A DNA stretch of 64,000 bases from Pandoraea terrigena. Its GTDB lineage: Bacteria; Pseudomonadota; Gammaproteobacteria; Burkholderiales; Burkholderiaceae. A program made the translations under genes and the position numbers. Each line of letters begins with the position of its first letter. Within the stretch, counting starts at the first letter, position 1. The stretch is from contig NZ_CABPRU010000006.1 of assembly GCF_902459705.1 (NCBI RefSeq), positions 1 through 64,000 on the forward strand. The letters run 5' to 3'. Positions 17,088 to 27,361 of the stretch are shown piece after piece. A model generated the notes under the pieces. That model had not been told where the DNA came from, did not search any database, and was given only the letters and a program-made list of their open reading frames with translations.

Positions 17088-19367
17088 TCAACGGATGACG
17101 TTAGCCGCAGCCACGGCCGCCATGTTGATGATACGGCGCACCGTCGCGGCCGGTGTCAGGATGTGAGCCGGCTTGGCGCAGCCGAGCAGGAACGGGCCGA
17201 CCGTCACGCCTTCGCCGCCCGTCATCTTGAGCAGGTTGTACGTGATGTTCGCCGCTTCCACGTTCGGCATGACCAGCAGGTTCGCTTCACCGGACAGACG
17301 TGACGCCGGATACGCGGCACGCCGCACTGTCTCCGACAACGCGGCGTCGCCGTGCATTTCGCCGTCGACTTCCAGTGAAGGCGCACGCTTGGTCAGCAGT
17401 TCGCAGGCGCGGGCCATGCGTTGCGCCGAGGCCGACTTCACGCTGCCGAAGTTCGAGTTCGAGAGCAGCGCCACCTTCGGGGCAATGCCGAAGCGCTCGA
17501 TCTCCTTGGCGGCGAGTACGGTCATCTCGGCCAGTTGCTCCGCAGTCGGCGTCTCGTTGACGTACGTATCGCTGATGAACAGGTTGCGCTTCTCGAGCAT
17601 CAGCAGGTTCATCGCCGCGTAGGTCTCGACGCCGGCGGCGCGGCCGAGCACCTGATCGATCACATCCAGATGGCGTTGGTACGTATCGATCATGCCGCAG
17701 ATCATGCCGTCGGCTTCACCGAGATGCACGAGGATCGCGCCAATCAACGTGTTGTCCTTGCGCATCGCCGCCTTGGCGACTTCCGGCGTCACACCGTGAC
17801 GTGCGCCCAGGTCGTGATATGCCTGCCAGCAACGCTGATAACGCACATCGTCTTCCGGGTTCACGATCTCGAAGTCGACACCCGGCTTGAGCTTCGAGCC
17901 GATCTTGTGCAGGCGCATTTCCACCACGGCCGGACGACCGATGATGATCGGACGCGCGATGCGCTCGGTCAGCACAAACTGGGCGGCGCGCAGCACGCGC
18001 TCGTCTTCGCCTTCGGCGAACACGATGCGCGCGGCATCCTTGCCGAAGCGGGCACGGGCGGCGGCGAACACCGGACGCATGATGAAGCCGGTGCGATACA
18101 CGGTCGTGCCGAGTTGTTCGCGGTAGGCGTCCATGTCGGCGATCGGACGCGTGGCCACGCCCGAATCCATCGCGGCTTGCGCCACGGCCGGTGCGATCTT
18201 GATGATCAGGCGCGGATCGAACGGCTTCGGAATGATGTATTCCGGTCCGAATTCCAGCGACTGGCCTTCATAGGCGCGCGCAACTTCTTCGCTCTGCTCT
18301 TCTTCCTGCGCCAGCTCGGCGATGGCACGCACGGTGGCGAGCTTCATCGCTTCGGTGATGGTGGTGGCACCGACGTCGAGCGCACCGCGGAAGATGAACG
18401 GGAAGCACAGCACGTTGTTGACCTGGTTCGGGTAGTCCGAACGGCCGGTCGCGATGATGCAGTCCGGACGCGCGGCCTTCGCGACTTCCGGGCGGATTTC
18501 CGGCTCGGGGTTGGCGAGCGCGAGAATCAGCGGCTTCGGCCCCATCGTCTTGACCATGTCGCCGGTCAGCACGCCGGCGGCCGAGCAGCCGAGGAAGACG
18601 TCGGCGCCGTTGCTCGCGTCGGCCAGCGTACGGGCTTCGGTCGCCACGGCGTAGCGCGCCTTGCTCTCGTCGAGCTTGCCGCGGCCGGTGTGGATCACGC
18701 CCTTCGAATCGACAACGAGAATGTTCTCCTTCTTCAGGCCGAGGTTCACCAGCAGGTCCAGACAGGCGATGGCGGCAGCGCCCGCGCCCGAGCACACCAG
18801 CTTGACGCGACCAATGTCCTTGCCCACGACCTTCAGGCCGTTGAGGATGGCAGCCGAGGCAATGATGGCGGTGCCGTGCTGATCGTCGTGGAAGACGGGG
18901 ATCTTCATGCGCTCGCGCAGCTTCTTCTCGATGTAGAAGCACTCGGGCGCCTTGATGTCTTCAAGGTTGATGCCGCCGAGCGTCGGCTCGAGCATGGCAA
19001 TCGCTTCGACGAGCTTGTCCGGGTCGTGCTCGGCGAGTTCGATGTCGAATACGTCGATACCAGCGAATTTCTTGAACAGGCAACCCTTGCCTTCCATCAC
19101 CGGCTTGGCGGCGAGCGGACCGATGTTGCCCAGGCCGAGCACGGCGGTGCCGTTGGTGATCACACCGACGAGGTTGCTGCGCGACGTGTAGCGATTGACA
19201 GCGAGCGGATCTTCGGCAATCGCCTCGCAAGCGTAGGCCACGCCGGGGGAGTAGGCCAGCGACAGATCGATCTGGTTCGACAACGGCTTGGTCGGCGTCA
19301 CCGAGATTTTGCCCGGACGCGGATGCTCGTGGTACGCCAGGGCGCTTTGTTTCAGTTGTTCATCCAT
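17088..19367 (-). CDS. maeB: NADP-dependent malic enzyme with phosphotransacetylase-like domain
   Basis: A 759-residue MaeB-type enzyme, oxidative decarboxylation of malate to pyruvate with NADP. Order: malic N-terminal domain (about 15-150, [31 protein letters not shown]), NAD(P)-binding domain (about 160-400, [31 protein letters not shown]) and a C-terminal phosphotransacetylase-like domain (about 425-755) that regulates activity by acetyl-CoA in this family. The chosen ATG at 19367 ([20 protein letters not shown]) is the usual start; an upstream frame extension has no family match. Links glycolysis and the TCA cycle and supplies NADPH. Confidence 0.95.
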   Translation of the reverse strand: MDEQLKQSALAYHEHPRPGKISVTPTKPLSNQIDLSLAYSPGVAYACEAIAEDPLAVNRYTSRSNLVGVITNGTAVLGLGNIGPLAAKPVMEGKGCLFKKFAGIDVFDIELAEHDPDKLVEAIAMLEPTLGGINLEDIKAPECFYIEKKLRERMKIPVFHDDQHGTAIIASAAILNGLKVVGKDIGRVKLVCSGAGAAAIACLDLLVNLGLKKENILVVDSKGVIHTGRGKLDESKARYAVATEARTLADASNGADVFLGCSAAGVLTGDMVKTMGPKPLILALANPEPEIRPEVAKAARPDCIIATGRSDYPNQVNNVLCFPFIFRGALDVGATTITEAMKLATVRAIAELAQEEEQSEEVARAYEGQSLEFGPEYIIPKPFDPRLIIKIAPAVAQAAMDSGVATRPIADMDAYREQLGTTVYRTGFIMRPVFAAARARFGKDAARIVFAEGEDERVLRAAQFVLTERIARPIIIGRPAVVEMRLHKIGSKLKPGVDFEIVNPEDDVRYQRCWQAYHDLGARHGVTPEVAKAAMRKDNTLIGAILVHLGEADGMICGMIDTYQRHLDVIDQVLGRAAGVETYAAMNLLMLEKRNLFISDTYVNETPTAEQLAEMTVLAAKEIERFGIAPKVALLSNSNFGSVKSASAQRMARACELLTKRAPSLEVDGEMHGDAALSETVRRAAYPASRLSGEANLLVMPNVEAANITYNLLKMTGGEGVTVGPFLLGCAKPAHILTPAATVRRIINMAAVAAANVIR

Positions 19368-19684
19368 ATCTCGATACCTAAGGACAGGGCGACGGTCGGG
19401 TCCGTGCCGCATGCGGGCAGCGCGTGGACTCAGCCGTCTTTTGACGGATCACGGCAGGGGAAGCGCCAACCGGAGGGATTCGGCGATTGTGTCGTCGACG
19501 GGGCGCTTCACCGCGCGGCGGCGTGATGGCCGCCGCGCCTCCCCCGATCCTGCATGCTGCGCTCGCGCGCATCGGACCGTGGGGCTTGCGGTGCGCCGGA
19601 CGCACCGCAGGACGCAAAGTGTACACCTTGCGCCGAAAGCCACACGCCGCCCCCGCGTGCGGCGTGGCGGGCAAAATACCGCCC
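19368..19684. other. Upstream region of the malic enzyme gene, no gene seen
   Basis: Between the malic enzyme start and the stop of the upstream MFS gene, both on the minus strand. It must hold the maeB promoter, but no box pair is good enough to name. A short GGGC/GCCC hairpin around TATTTT (near 19672-19687 on the minus strand) could weakly terminate the MFS gene. Confidence 0.4.
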
Positions 19685-20935
19685 TTACTGAAGCGCTTCG
19701 CCGCGACGCTCCGGAATCAGGAACAGCGTGGCGAGAATGTCGAGCACGTAAATGCCGGCGAGGAAGACGAGCGCCAGCTTGAACGAATAGGCGGCGGCCA
19801 GCGCACCGACCGTGAGCGGCCCGAAACCGCCGACGGCGCGGCCGATGTTGAACAGCACATTCTGCGCCGTGGCGCGCGCTGCCGTTGGGTACAGCTCCGA
19901 GATCAGCGCGCCGTAGCCGCCGATCATGCCGTTCACGAACATGCCCATCACCGCACCGCCGATCAGCAGCGAAAACGGCGACTGCAACTGCGCGTAGATG
20001 AACACCATCACGACCGCGCCGATCTGGTAGCCAATGAACGTCGGGCGGCGGCCGAAGCGATCGGCCAGACGGCCGAACAGCCAGATACCGAACGCCATGC
20101 CGAGCACGGTCACCGCCGTCCACATGGCCGACTTGGTGAGGGAGTAACCGAAAGCCTTCGACAGATACGAGGGCATCCAGATCATCAGGCCGTAGTAGCC
20201 GAAGTTCTGCACCGAGCACAGGATCGCCACACCGAGGCTCGCGCGCGTGGTCGCACCGTCCTTGACCAGCAGCTTGAGCGGCGCGTGTTCGCGCGGCTGT
20301 TGCTGTTGCGCGAGGAACATCTCGGGTTCGCCGAGCGTGCGACGCATGATGAACGACACGACCGCCGGCAGCAGGCCGACCGCGAACATGCCGCGCCAGC
20401 CGATGAGCGGCAGCAGCAACGGGGTGAGCAACGCGGCGGCAAGCACCCCGGCCTGCCATCCCAGCCCCACGAACGACGACGCCCGCGCCCGACGTGCCGG
20501 CGCACACGCCTCCGCCGCAAGCGCCATGCCGATGCCGAACTCGCCGCCCAGACCGATGCCGGCAATCGTGCGGTAGGCCAGCAGATCCCAATAACCCCGT
20601 GCGAGTGAACACAGCCCAGTGAACACCGCGAACAGCAAAATCGTCCACGACAGCACGCGCACGCGACCATAGCGATCGGAGAGCATGCCGAACACGATGC
20701 CCCCGATGACCGCGCCCACGAGTGTCCAGGTGACGAGCGCACCCGATTGCGCGCCGGTGAGCGAGAGATCGGTCGCAATGGCCGGCAGGATGAAGCCGAG
20801 GATCAGCAGATCGAAACCGTCCATGGCGTAGCCGATGGCCGAGGCCCACAGGGCACGGTTTGCGTAGGCGGTGTCTTGCGGCGCGGCCGTAGCGGTGAGC
20901 GCGGGCGAGGAATCGTTAGGCATGAGCACGTCCAT
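19685..20935 (-). CDS. MFS transporter, aromatic acid/organic acid symporter-like
   Basis: A 416-residue inner-membrane carrier with about twelve hydrophobic segments. The family A-loop motif is seen as GMLSDRYGRVRV between helices 2 and 3 and repeated as GRLADRFGRRPT after the central loop, so both six-helix halves are complete. The opening ASAIGYAMDGFDLLILGFILPAI resembles the AAHS and sialate-type branches (DxFD motif in helix 1), which move aromatic or small organic acids with protons. Substrate unknown. Monocistronic by spacing. Confidence 0.88.
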   Translation of the reverse strand: MDVLMPNDSSPALTATAAPQDTAYANRALWASAIGYAMDGFDLLILGFILPAIATDLSLTGAQSGALVTWTLVGAVIGGIVFGMLSDRYGRVRVLSWTILLFAVFTGLCSLARGYWDLLAYRTIAGIGLGGEFGIGMALAAEACAPARRARASSFVGLGWQAGVLAAALLTPLLLPLIGWRGMFAVGLLPAVVSFIMRRTLGEPEMFLAQQQQPREHAPLKLLVKDGATTRASLGVAILCSVQNFGYYGLMIWMPSYLSKAFGYSLTKSAMWTAVTVLGMAFGIWLFGRLADRFGRRPTFIGYQIGAVVMVFIYAQLQSPFSLLIGGAVMGMFVNGMIGGYGALISELYPTAARATAQNVLFNIGRAVGGFGPLTVGALAAAYSFKLALVFLAGIYVLDILATLFLIPERRGEALQ

Positions 20936-21281
20936 CGGGTTTGCGTTTTCGGCGTGAGTGTATGCCTGTCAGTCAACCTCGGCAACTGTCTCTTTTTTTG
21001 GACTCATCTGTCGAAGGCAGCCTTCAATATGCGCCGTGCGCGCACATCACGCGTGTCTTCGCGGCGAAATATATACGCTGAGTGCATAATTGACCGCGCA
21101 TCTGCTGAAACTTATGGCATAATTCGCGCTTAAGCGCCGGTCGGTCGTTGCAAGATGTGCCGACCCGCCGCCTTAGACGGCGTCCTGCCGCAGCACCCTG
21201 CGCGCGACGGCATCACGCCGACTCACCCATGACTCCTGGCTGCGCGCCGCACGGCGGGCAGCTACGCTTAGGAACCGCATC
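20936..21281. other. Divergent intergenic region (MFS / pyrE), no gene seen
   Basis: Holds promoters for both divergent genes. A TTGACC (21090-21095) is present ahead of an A/T-rich patch reading TATGGCATAAT (21113-21123), a plausible but imperfect pyrE promoter. A CCGGTCGGT half-site (21138-21146) resembles half of the paa operator but lacks its partner. Confidence 0.35.
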
Positions 21282-21971
21282 ATGATTGGCATCGACCGCC
21301 AGGCGATTTCCGACATCACCGCCAAGATTCTGCTCGAAGTGGGCGCGGTGCATTTCAACGCCGAGAAGCCTTACATCTTCACGTCGGGCTGGGCCAGCCC
21401 GGTGTACACCGACTGCCGCAAGCTGATCTCGTACCCGCGCGTGCGCCGTACGCTGATGGACTTCGCCGAGGCCGTCATCATTCAAGACGTTGGCTGCGAG
21501 CAGTTCGACACGGTCGCTGGTGGTGAGACCGCGGGCATTCCGTTCGCCGCCTGGATCGCCGACAAGCTGATGCTGCCGATGCAGTACGTGCGCAAGAAAC
21601 CGAAGGGTTTCGGCCGCAATGCGCAGATCGAAGGCGATCTGCCGGAAGGCTCGCGCGTGCTGCTCGTCGAAGACCTGACGACCGATGGCCGCAGCAAGAT
21701 CAACTTCTGCAAGGCGCTGCGCGACGCCGGTGCGAAGGTCAACCACGTGTTCGTGGTCTTCCACTACGACATCTTCCCGGAGAGCCGTCAGGTGCTCAAG
21801 GACATCGATGTCGAGCTGCACTCGCTCGCCACGTGGTGGGACGTGCTGCGTGTTGCCAAGCAGCAGAACCACTTCGACACGAAGACGCTCGACGAAGTCG
21901 AGAAATTCCTGCACGCACCGGCCGAGTGGTCGGGCGCGCACGGCGGCGCCACGTCGTTCCCGAAGGACTGA
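21282..21971 (+). CDS. pyrE: Orotate phosphoribosyltransferase
   Basis: A 229-residue cytoplasmic enzyme of de novo pyrimidine synthesis, orotate plus PRPP to OMP. The PRPP-binding motif is [11 protein letters not shown], and [20 protein letters not shown] and [17 protein letters not shown] are characteristic of the longer PyrE subfamily found in many proteobacteria. Start ATG 21282 ([25 protein letters not shown]) is preceded by AGGAA. A short terminator-like hairpin follows before crcB. Confidence 0.95.
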   Translation: MIGIDRQAISDITAKILLEVGAVHFNAEKPYIFTSGWASPVYTDCRKLISYPRVRRTLMDFAEAVIIQDVGCEQFDTVAGGETAGIPFAAWIADKLMLPMQYVRKKPKGFGRNAQIEGDLPEGSRVLLVEDLTTDGRSKINFCKALRDAGAKVNHVFVVFHYDIFPESRQVLKDIDVELHSLATWWDVLRVAKQQNHFDTKTLDEVEKFLHAPAEWSGAHGGATSFPKD

Positions 21972-22011
21972 GTTCCGTGGCAATGCCTGTAGTATTCGCT
22001 TGAGAGGCGAG

Positions 22012-22042
22012 AGCGGCCGGCCTGAAAAGGTCGGCCGTTTTA
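22012..22042 (+). terminator. Terminator between pyrE and crcB
   Basis: GGCCGGCC pairs with GGTCGGCC (one G-T pair) around TGAAAA, followed by GTTTTATTT. Placed between pyrE and crcB, so the two genes are probably separate units or only partly linked. Confidence 0.65.
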
Positions 22043-22073
22043 TTTCCGCATCCCCTCGGCAGAGGAGTTACTC

Positions 22074-22472
22074 ATGTTTGCGTCGGTCTTCGCCATCAGC
22101 ATCGGGGCAGCGTTAGGCGCGCTATTGCGCTGGACACTGAGCGTACAGCTCAATGCGATCTTGCCGACGCTCCCGCTCGGCACGCTCGTCGCCAATCTCG
22201 TTGGCGGCTATCTGATCGGCGTCGCCGTCGCACTCTTCAGCCACTTTCCGTCGGTCCCCGTCGAGTGGCGACTGTTGATCGTCACCGGTTTTCTCGGCGG
22301 CCTTACCACCTTCTCCACCTTCTCGGCCGAAGTCGCCACCCTGCTACGCGAAGGGCAACTGGGCTGGGCATCGCTTACCGTGGCGGTTCACGTGGGAGGC
22401 TCGCTTGTCATGACCCTGCTCGGCATGGTCAGCGTCACGCTGTTGTTGCAGTGGCTGCGCCCGGTCGTCTGA
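22074..22472 (+). CDS. crcB: Fluoride ion channel CrcB/Fluc
   Basis: A 132-residue inner-membrane protein with four hydrophobic segments, forming a dual-topology dimer that exports fluoride. Conserved features are visible: [10 protein letters not shown] in helix 1, the pore Asn in [14 protein letters not shown], and [15 protein letters not shown] in helix 3. AGGAG precedes the ATG. I looked for a fluoride riboswitch in the leader and do not see its conserved core. Confidence 0.93.
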   Translation: MFASVFAISIGAALGALLRWTLSVQLNAILPTLPLGTLVANLVGGYLIGVAVALFSHFPSVPVEWRLLIVTGFLGGLTTFSTFSAEVATLLREGQLGWASLTVAVHVGGSLVMTLLGMVSVTLLLQWLRPVV

Positions 22473-22502
22473 GCGCCCATGACGACGGGTTTCGCCCCCA
22501 TG

Positions 22503-23339
22503 TCAGGGCAGCAGCATCACGAGCTTGACGTCGTCGTGCCCCGACAGGCGAAACGTGACCTGCGCGAAGTCGATATCGCCACGCGCCGGGTGATGAAAAC
22601 CGCGCCGACCGCCTTCGCGTTCGACGACATCCTGCTGCGACCAGAGCGCGGCGAACCGGCGGCTGTCACGCTGTAATTCGTCCGTCAGGGCACGCACGGG
22701 CGTGTCGTCGAGATACGCACTGCATTCGGCGCGAAACTCCGCCACGACACGTCGCGCTCGGCGCTCCCAATCCTGGATCAACGTTGGCGCGCCCGCATCG
22801 AGAAAGATGTACCGCAGCAGGTTCTTTGCGCCCGGGGCATCGAGCCAGCCGTGGAAGATGTCGGCCGCGGCCTCGTTCCAGGCGAGAACGTCCCAGCACC
22901 GGTCGAGCGCGTAGGCCGGGGCCGCCACGGCAGCGACGGCCGCGTGCACCTGCGCCGACGCATGGTGTGGCAACGGCGCGGCACCGCGCTCGGGATCGCG
23001 CTTGCCCGCCAGATCGAACAGATAGGCCCGTTCGGCACGCGATAGCCGCAGCGCGCCGGCCACGGCCGCCAGCGCGCCCGCCGAGATCGACACGTCGCGC
23101 GCCTGCTCGATCCAGGTGTACCAGGTGGCCGACAAGCCGCACAACTGCGCCACTTCCTCGCGCCGCAATCCCGGCGTGCGACGCCGCCCCATCAGCGGCA
23201 GTCCGGCCGCCGACGGGGTTAGCCGCTCGCGATGCGCGCGCAGGAAGTCGCCTAACGCGCGACGCTGACGCGCGTCGTCGCCGTGAAGCACCGATGCGTC
23301 CGAAGCCACGCCGGACGTCGCAATGGGGGTAGTTTTCAT
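22503..23339 (-). CDS. Helix-turn-helix regulator with MmyB-like ligand domain
   Basis: A 278-residue Xre-type regulator: helix-turn-helix at about 20-90 (RTPGLRREEVAQLCGLSATWYTWIEQARDVSIS) and a C-terminal MmyB-like domain (ALDRCWDVLAWNEAAADIFHGW onward) of the kind that binds fatty acids or related lipids in Streptomyces MmyB. The start at 23339 places MKTTPIATSG before the domain; longer in-frame starts run into the divergent promoter and are unlikely. Divergent from a methyltransferase gene 132 bp away, which it probably controls. Its lipid-type sensor domain is notable next to a lipid-like biosynthetic operon. Confidence 0.85.
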   Translation of the reverse strand: MKTTPIATSGVASDASVLHGDDARQRRALGDFLRAHRERLTPSAAGLPLMGRRRTPGLRREEVAQLCGLSATWYTWIEQARDVSISAGALAAVAGALRLSRAERAYLFDLAGKRDPERGAAPLPHHASAQVHAAVAAVAAPAYALDRCWDVLAWNEAAADIFHGWLDAPGAKNLLRYIFLDAGAPTLIQDWERRARRVVAEFRAECSAYLDDTPVRALTDELQRDSRRFAALWSQQDVVEREGGRRGFHHPARGDIDFAQVTFRLSGHDDVKLVMLLP

Positions 23340-23471
23340 ACCAGAATAAATAGGTAACTTGTACCGGTATCGACGAGCCATTATCGTGAGACTTACCGAC
23401 ATCGCGCAAGCGCCCCGGCAGGCCGACGTCCTACCGATCACCCCCTGCCCCACCCACGAAGGAGACTCACC

Positions 23472-24302
23472 GTGAGCGAAACCCCACCATCCGCTTCCCA
23501 TCCGGGTTCGTCCAGCGCCCCTGAGGCGATGCAGGACACCCATCATGCCCATAACGCCGTCGTCACCGGCCAGTTCGGCCCGCAGGCTTCCGCCTATCTG
23601 ACGAGTGCCAACCACGCGCAAGGGGCCGATCTGGAGCAACTCGCCGCGATCGCCCGTGCGCATCCGGGGGCTCAGGTGCTCGACTTGGGGTGCGGCGCGG
23701 GGCACGTGAGCTTCTTCGCGGCACCCCACGTGGCGCGCGTGGTCGCTTACGATCTGTCAGCCGACATGCTCGGCGTGGTCGCAGGCGAGGCGACCAAGCG
23801 CGGACTGACGAATGTCGTCACCCAGCTTGGTGCGGCCGAATCGCTGCCGTTCGCCGATGCCAGTTTCGATCTTGTCTTCAGTCGCTACAGCGCGCATCAC
23901 TGGGCCGACGTGGGCGCGGCACTGCGTGAAATGCGTCGTGTGCTCAAACCGGGCGGGCGCATCGCGATCTGCGACGTCGCCTCCACCGGTCGGCCGCTGT
24001 TCGACACGTATCTGCAAGCGGTCGAAGTGCTGCGCGATACGTCGCATGTGCGCAACTATGCCGCGGGCGAATGGCTGACCATGGCCGCGGGGGCGGGATT
24101 GTCGCTGGCATCGCTCACGCTGCGCACGCTCGATCTCGACTTCACGACGTGGACCACGCGCATGCGCACGCCGGCGCCGATGCAGGTGGCCATTCGCGCG
24201 CTGCAAACGGCAATGGCCGACGACGTGCGTCGACATTTCCGGATCCAGGACGACGGCTCGTTCACGCTCGACACACTGACGCTCGAACTGGTCGTGGGTT
24301 AA
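23472..24302 (+). CDS. Class I SAM-dependent methyltransferase (UbiE/YcgJ-like)
   Basis: A 276-residue cytoplasmic methyltransferase. SAM-binding motif I is VLDLGCGAGHVSFFAA (about residues 73-88), followed by the acidic end of strand 2 (VVAYDLSADML) and the motif around FDLVFSRYSAHHW; EMRRVLKPGGRIAICDV is the standard post-motif strand. The start is GTG 23472 with AAGGAG upstream. Substrate unknown: small-molecule type by sequence. Divergent from the MmyB-like regulator and convergent with the flavoprotein of the next operon. Confidence 0.88.
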   Translation: MSETPPSASHPGSSSAPEAMQDTHHAHNAVVTGQFGPQASAYLTSANHAQGADLEQLAAIARAHPGAQVLDLGCGAGHVSFFAAPHVARVVAYDLSADMLGVVAGEATKRGLTNVVTQLGAAESLPFADASFDLVFSRYSAHHWADVGAALREMRRVLKPGGRIAICDVASTGRPLFDTYLQAVEVLRDTSHVRNYAAGEWLTMAAGAGLSLASLTLRTLDLDFTTWTTRMRTPAPMQVAIRALQTAMADDVRRHFRIQDDGSFTLDTLTLELVVG

Positions 24303-24353
24303 GCGCGACGAGGTCGAGGAGGGCGGGCGTGCCTGCCTTCCTCGCATCGGCGT

Positions 24354-25841
24354 TCACTTTCGTCCGTTTTTCTTCACGCTCGCCAAATCGCGTGGGTAGC
24401 GTGATGCGGAACGTCTCGGCGCAAAGGTGAGCGCTACGTGTTGCGAGGCAAGCCGCCAGGCGACTCGCGCCGCGACGGTAGGTACGAACAGCGCGGCCGG
24501 TGGCTCCACCATGTGCATCACGCGTAGAAAGCGCCGGTAAATCGCTGCGTCGTCGACGGCGAGGCCGAGCAACAACTCCACGTAACGCTGCATGAGCTGC
24601 GCCCGCCAATGCTCGGCGCCGCGCGTCCCGGTCTGCCGCAAGTCGACGCCGGTCGCGAAAATCCACGCACGCCGCGCCACTTGGGCAAGCGCCCGCTGCA
24701 ACGCCAGCCCACCCGGAACATCGCTCGCACGGCGAAGCGCGTGCAGATGGGCGTCGAGCGCCACGGCGCTCAACGCCGCAATCGTCATGCCCTGCCCGTA
24801 CACTGGATTGAAGCTGCATGCGGCGTCGCCAAGCACCGCAAAGCCTGCGGGCCAGCGCGCCATCTCGTCGAAGTGGCGCAACCGGTTTTCCGTCCGGCGA
24901 AACTGGCGGATCGGCGATACGGGTTCGGCGTGCGCAATGGCCTCGTGGAGGGTCGGCACGCGCAGGCTGTGCGCGAACGCCAGGAAGCCGTCGTCATCGC
25001 CCGGCGGATAATCGCCGCCCGCCCCCGTCAACGTGACAATCCACCGGTTGCCCTCGATGGGAAAGATCGTGCCGCTGCGCAGGCATTCCGGCGGACGGCC
25101 GTGTACCACCAGCGCTTGCCAGTCGCGCCAGATCGACCGCTTCGGCACCGCATAGAGGCGGCTCGCGTACCCGACGCGGGCGTCCACAACGGTCTCTCGC
25201 ACGGCATCCAGGCCCATCGCGCGCAACCATGACGGGGCGTGGGAGTTGCGACCGCTGGCGTCGACCACGAAGGCGGCCGGCACGGTCGTGGCGTCGCCGG
25301 CATGGCCGGACGACCGCCCCGCGCGACGCCGAATCGCCACGCCGCAAACGCGTTCGGGCGCCGCGTCGAAACGAAGGCCCGTGACTTCGTACCCCGTCAG
25401 GACGCGAACCCGGCCCTCGGCCAGCACGCGTTGGCGCACCGCGAACTCGAGCAGACCGCGGCTCGTCGACCATGTGACAAAGCCTTCGCCGGCGGGCGGC
25501 ATCCAACCCGCCGCGCCGAACCAGCGCACCGACCGGTACCAGTCGAGCGGTACCGCACCTGCATCGAGCAAGGTCTGGCCCAAGTCCGGAAACAGCGCCT
25601 CAAGGGTGCGCTGCCCGCGCATCAGGAGTTGATGCACATAGTGCCCCTGTGGCACACCCGCCCTCGGACCGGGCGCATCGGGCAACGCATCGCGCTCGAC
25701 GAGCCACACTTCATCGAAGTGCCCCGCCAGTCGATGGGCCGCGAGCAAGCCCGCCATGCCCGCGCCGATGACAATGGCCCGCCGGGCGGACGAAGGGTTG
25801 TCGCAGGGCACGCGCGTTGCCTGCGTCGAGGAATTCGTCAT
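24354..25841 (-). CDS. FAD-dependent monooxygenase, last gene of the AfsA-type operon
   Basis: A 495-residue flavoprotein of the aromatic hydroxylase/squalene-epoxidase-like group. N-terminal Rossmann motif GAGMAG (about residues 26-31) with VWLVERDALP (ribose-binding Glu), and a late FAD contact VLGDAACSFNPVYGQGMTIAA (about 345-365). GHYVHQLLMRGQRTLEALFPDL near residue 70 is typical of this subgroup of single-component monooxygenases. Eleven bases separate it from the upstream desaturase-like gene, so it belongs to the same transcript. Expected to hydroxylate or epoxidise the product of the preceding enzymes; the substrate is not known. Confidence 0.85.
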   Translation of the reverse strand: MTNSSTQATRVPCDNPSSARRAIVIGAGMAGLLAAHRLAGHFDEVWLVERDALPDAPGPRAGVPQGHYVHQLLMRGQRTLEALFPDLGQTLLDAGAVPLDWYRSVRWFGAAGWMPPAGEGFVTWSTSRGLLEFAVRQRVLAEGRVRVLTGYEVTGLRFDAAPERVCGVAIRRRAGRSSGHAGDATTVPAAFVVDASGRNSHAPSWLRAMGLDAVRETVVDARVGYASRLYAVPKRSIWRDWQALVVHGRPPECLRSGTIFPIEGNRWIVTLTGAGGDYPPGDDDGFLAFAHSLRVPTLHEAIAHAEPVSPIRQFRRTENRLRHFDEMARWPAGFAVLGDAACSFNPVYGQGMTIAALSAVALDAHLHALRRASDVPGGLALQRALAQVARRAWIFATGVDLRQTGTRGAEHWRAQLMQRYVELLLGLAVDDAAIYRRFLRVMHMVEPPAALFVPTVAARVAWRLASQHVALTFAPRRSASRYPRDLASVKKNGRK

Positions 25842-25852
25842 GATCGACCTCG

Positions 25853-26659
25853 TTATCGGAACCAGCGATTCAAAGGCGTCGGCGATGGCGGCACGTCAAT
25901 CCGATAGGCAATCTGCCGATGGAATTCAGGTAGCCGGCTCCAATGCAGGCCAGGCCGCACGTGATGCGCGAGGTGATAGCCGTTGTTGAAGAACACGAGA
26001 TTGAGCCAGCGATTGGCCTTCGTGTGCGATGCTTTGAACGGATCGTTGGCGTAGAGGTCGACGTGATCGTCGTACGTCATGTGAATGAAATTAAGCCAGA
26101 CCAAGACCCTTGGCACGACGAAAAAAAGAAGCGCATTGCGCGGGTCGTGAAAGAGCAGAGCGGCCAATACGAGGTAGCTGGCCGCCACCTGCCAGAGGCA
26201 GCGTCGACGCAATCGCGTACAGGTCCGGCCGATGCGCAGCACGTGATAGTCGTATGTCAGGAAGTAGTGCGCGACGTAAGTCAGGCGCGACATCCGGCGG
26301 CCGCTGGCGTCGATCCAGCGCGACGGATCCCGCTCCGGTTCTGTGTAGTGCAGGTGATGTCCCCGGCTGTGATGCAGGCGAAATTTTGTCGCGTACATGC
26401 CGGTTTCCAGATTCATCACCAGTTCCAGCGCGCGATTGCCCCAGGCCCCCGCGAACATGCCCACGTGCGACTGGTTGTGCACGGCGGTCGAGATGGCGAT
26501 CTGCGGCAACAGGAGCAGTGTCGCGCACGCGATCGCGGCCCACGGTTCGCGCACGAAGCCATAGGCGGCCCACTGCAATGCAGCCGTACTGGTCACCAGC
26601 GCCAGCGGCGCAAGATCCTCGGTGTAGCGCAGGCCCAGAAGTCGGGCTAGATGTCTCAT
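25853..26659 (-). CDS. Membrane fatty-acid desaturase/hydroxylase-like protein
   Basis: A 268-residue integral membrane diiron enzyme. The three histidine boxes are HNQSH (61-65), HHSRGHH (96-102) and HLAHH (229-233), the standard set for the fatty acid desaturase family. Hydrophobic segments lie at about 17-60 and 155-195. AGGGAGG precedes the ATG at 26659; an in-frame ATG 33 bases earlier would weaken that. It should introduce a double bond or hydroxyl into an acyl chain or related lipid. Third gene of the operon, 42 bp after the AfsA-type gene. Confidence 0.88.
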   Translation of the reverse strand: MRHLARLLGLRYTEDLAPLALVTSTAALQWAAYGFVREPWAAIACATLLLLPQIAISTAVHNQSHVGMFAGAWGNRALELVMNLETGMYATKFRLHHSRGHHLHYTEPERDPSRWIDASGRRMSRLTYVAHYFLTYDYHVLRIGRTCTRLRRRCLWQVAASYLVLAALLFHDPRNALLFFVVPRVLVWLNFIHMTYDDHVDLYANDPFKASHTKANRWLNLVFFNNGYHLAHHVRPGLHWSRLPEFHRQIAYRIDVPPSPTPLNRWFR

Positions 26660-26689
26660 GATGCCTCCCTGCAACGCATTGCCTACCAC

Positions 26690-26711
26690 CATCCATTCGA
26701 TTCAATGGATG
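26690..26711. repeat. Perfect 8-6-8 inverted repeat at the hotdog gene stop
   Basis: CATCCATT, six bases, AATGGATG. It spans the stop codon of the AfsA-type gene and the gap to the desaturase gene. It may act as an mRNA hairpin affecting expression of the downstream genes. Confidence 0.45.
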
Positions 26712-27280
26712 TCGCCCGCCTTCATCGCCTTCGCCGAGTGACGCAAGCGGGCAAGCAGCGTTGGCGAAGAGAAGCTCCAGCGCGCATTCATCGTGCCCAG
26801 CGGGCGGCCGAGCTGCAGCCACTGGGTTTCGCAGGCCAACGCGGACAGGCGATCATGACGATAGGTCTTGGCGACGATCACGAATCGCACCGACAGTGGT
26901 GCGTGCAACTCGGCAAAGTGCTCGAAGGTGACCTCCAGCGAATTGAGGACGAACACCAGATCGTGAGGCACGTCGTAGAAGCGATGCGAGATCGCGGTGC
27001 CGCTCTGGCGCGTGGCTTCGATCATCATCAGGCCGGGAACGTGGTCGAGCGGATGCTCGAAGAAGAACGCGTGGTGCGGATCGATCGCGAGCGTCGCGGT
27101 AAAGGTGTCGTACCCCTCGGACGTGGCATCCGCTCGCTCGATCGACGCCACGAAGACGTTGACCGGATCTGTCTTGTGCACGATCGCGCGGTCGAGCTTC
27201 GCCGGCATGGCAAAAGCGTCGGCGGCAGTGGCTTCAGGGGTCCCGGCGAGGCGGCCGGTTGCAGGCGATTGAAGGTTCAT
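26702..27280 (-). CDS. AfsA-type hotdog domain protein
   Basis: A 192-residue protein matching the AfsA (A-factor synthase) hotdog family. Two signatures are visible: the VHK motif at residues 34-36 (VHKTDPVNVFVASI) and the helix HPLDHVPGLMMIEATRQ (76-92), which reads like the conserved H-P-x-D-H-x-P-G-x-x-x-x-E-x-x-R-Q of the family. In Streptomyces, AfsA condenses a beta-ketoacyl donor with dihydroxyacetone phosphate to start gamma-butyrolactone synthesis. Only one hotdog repeat is present here, whereas AfsA has two. Second gene of a four-gene operon. The family call is confident; the reaction is inferred. Confidence 0.8.
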   Translation of the reverse strand: MNLQSPATGRLAGTPEATAADAFAMPAKLDRAIVHKTDPVNVFVASIERADATSEGYDTFTATLAIDPHHAFFFEHPLDHVPGLMMIEATRQSGTAISHRFYDVPHDLVFVLNSLEVTFEHFAELHAPLSVRFVIVAKTYRHDRLSALACETQWLQLGRPLGTMNARWSFSSPTLLARLRHSAKAMKAGDIH

Positions 27281-27361
27281 GGCGACTCCGTTCAGACAAT
27301 GGGGGGACGGAACCGGACCCGCCGAGATGACGGCGGGTTGGCTTGAGGTGCAGCTCTGGAT

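Noticed and set aside
17421-19526. 701-residue frame antisense to the malic enzyme gene
   Set aside because: Same high-GC antisense artefact; the minus-strand gene has complete malic enzyme motifs.
21138-21146. CCGGTCGGT before pyrE as a second paa operator
   Set aside because: Only a half-site; the symmetric partner is missing.
21972-22073. Fluoride riboswitch before crcB
   Set aside because: The conserved fluoride aptamer core is not present; only a terminator-like hairpin is seen.
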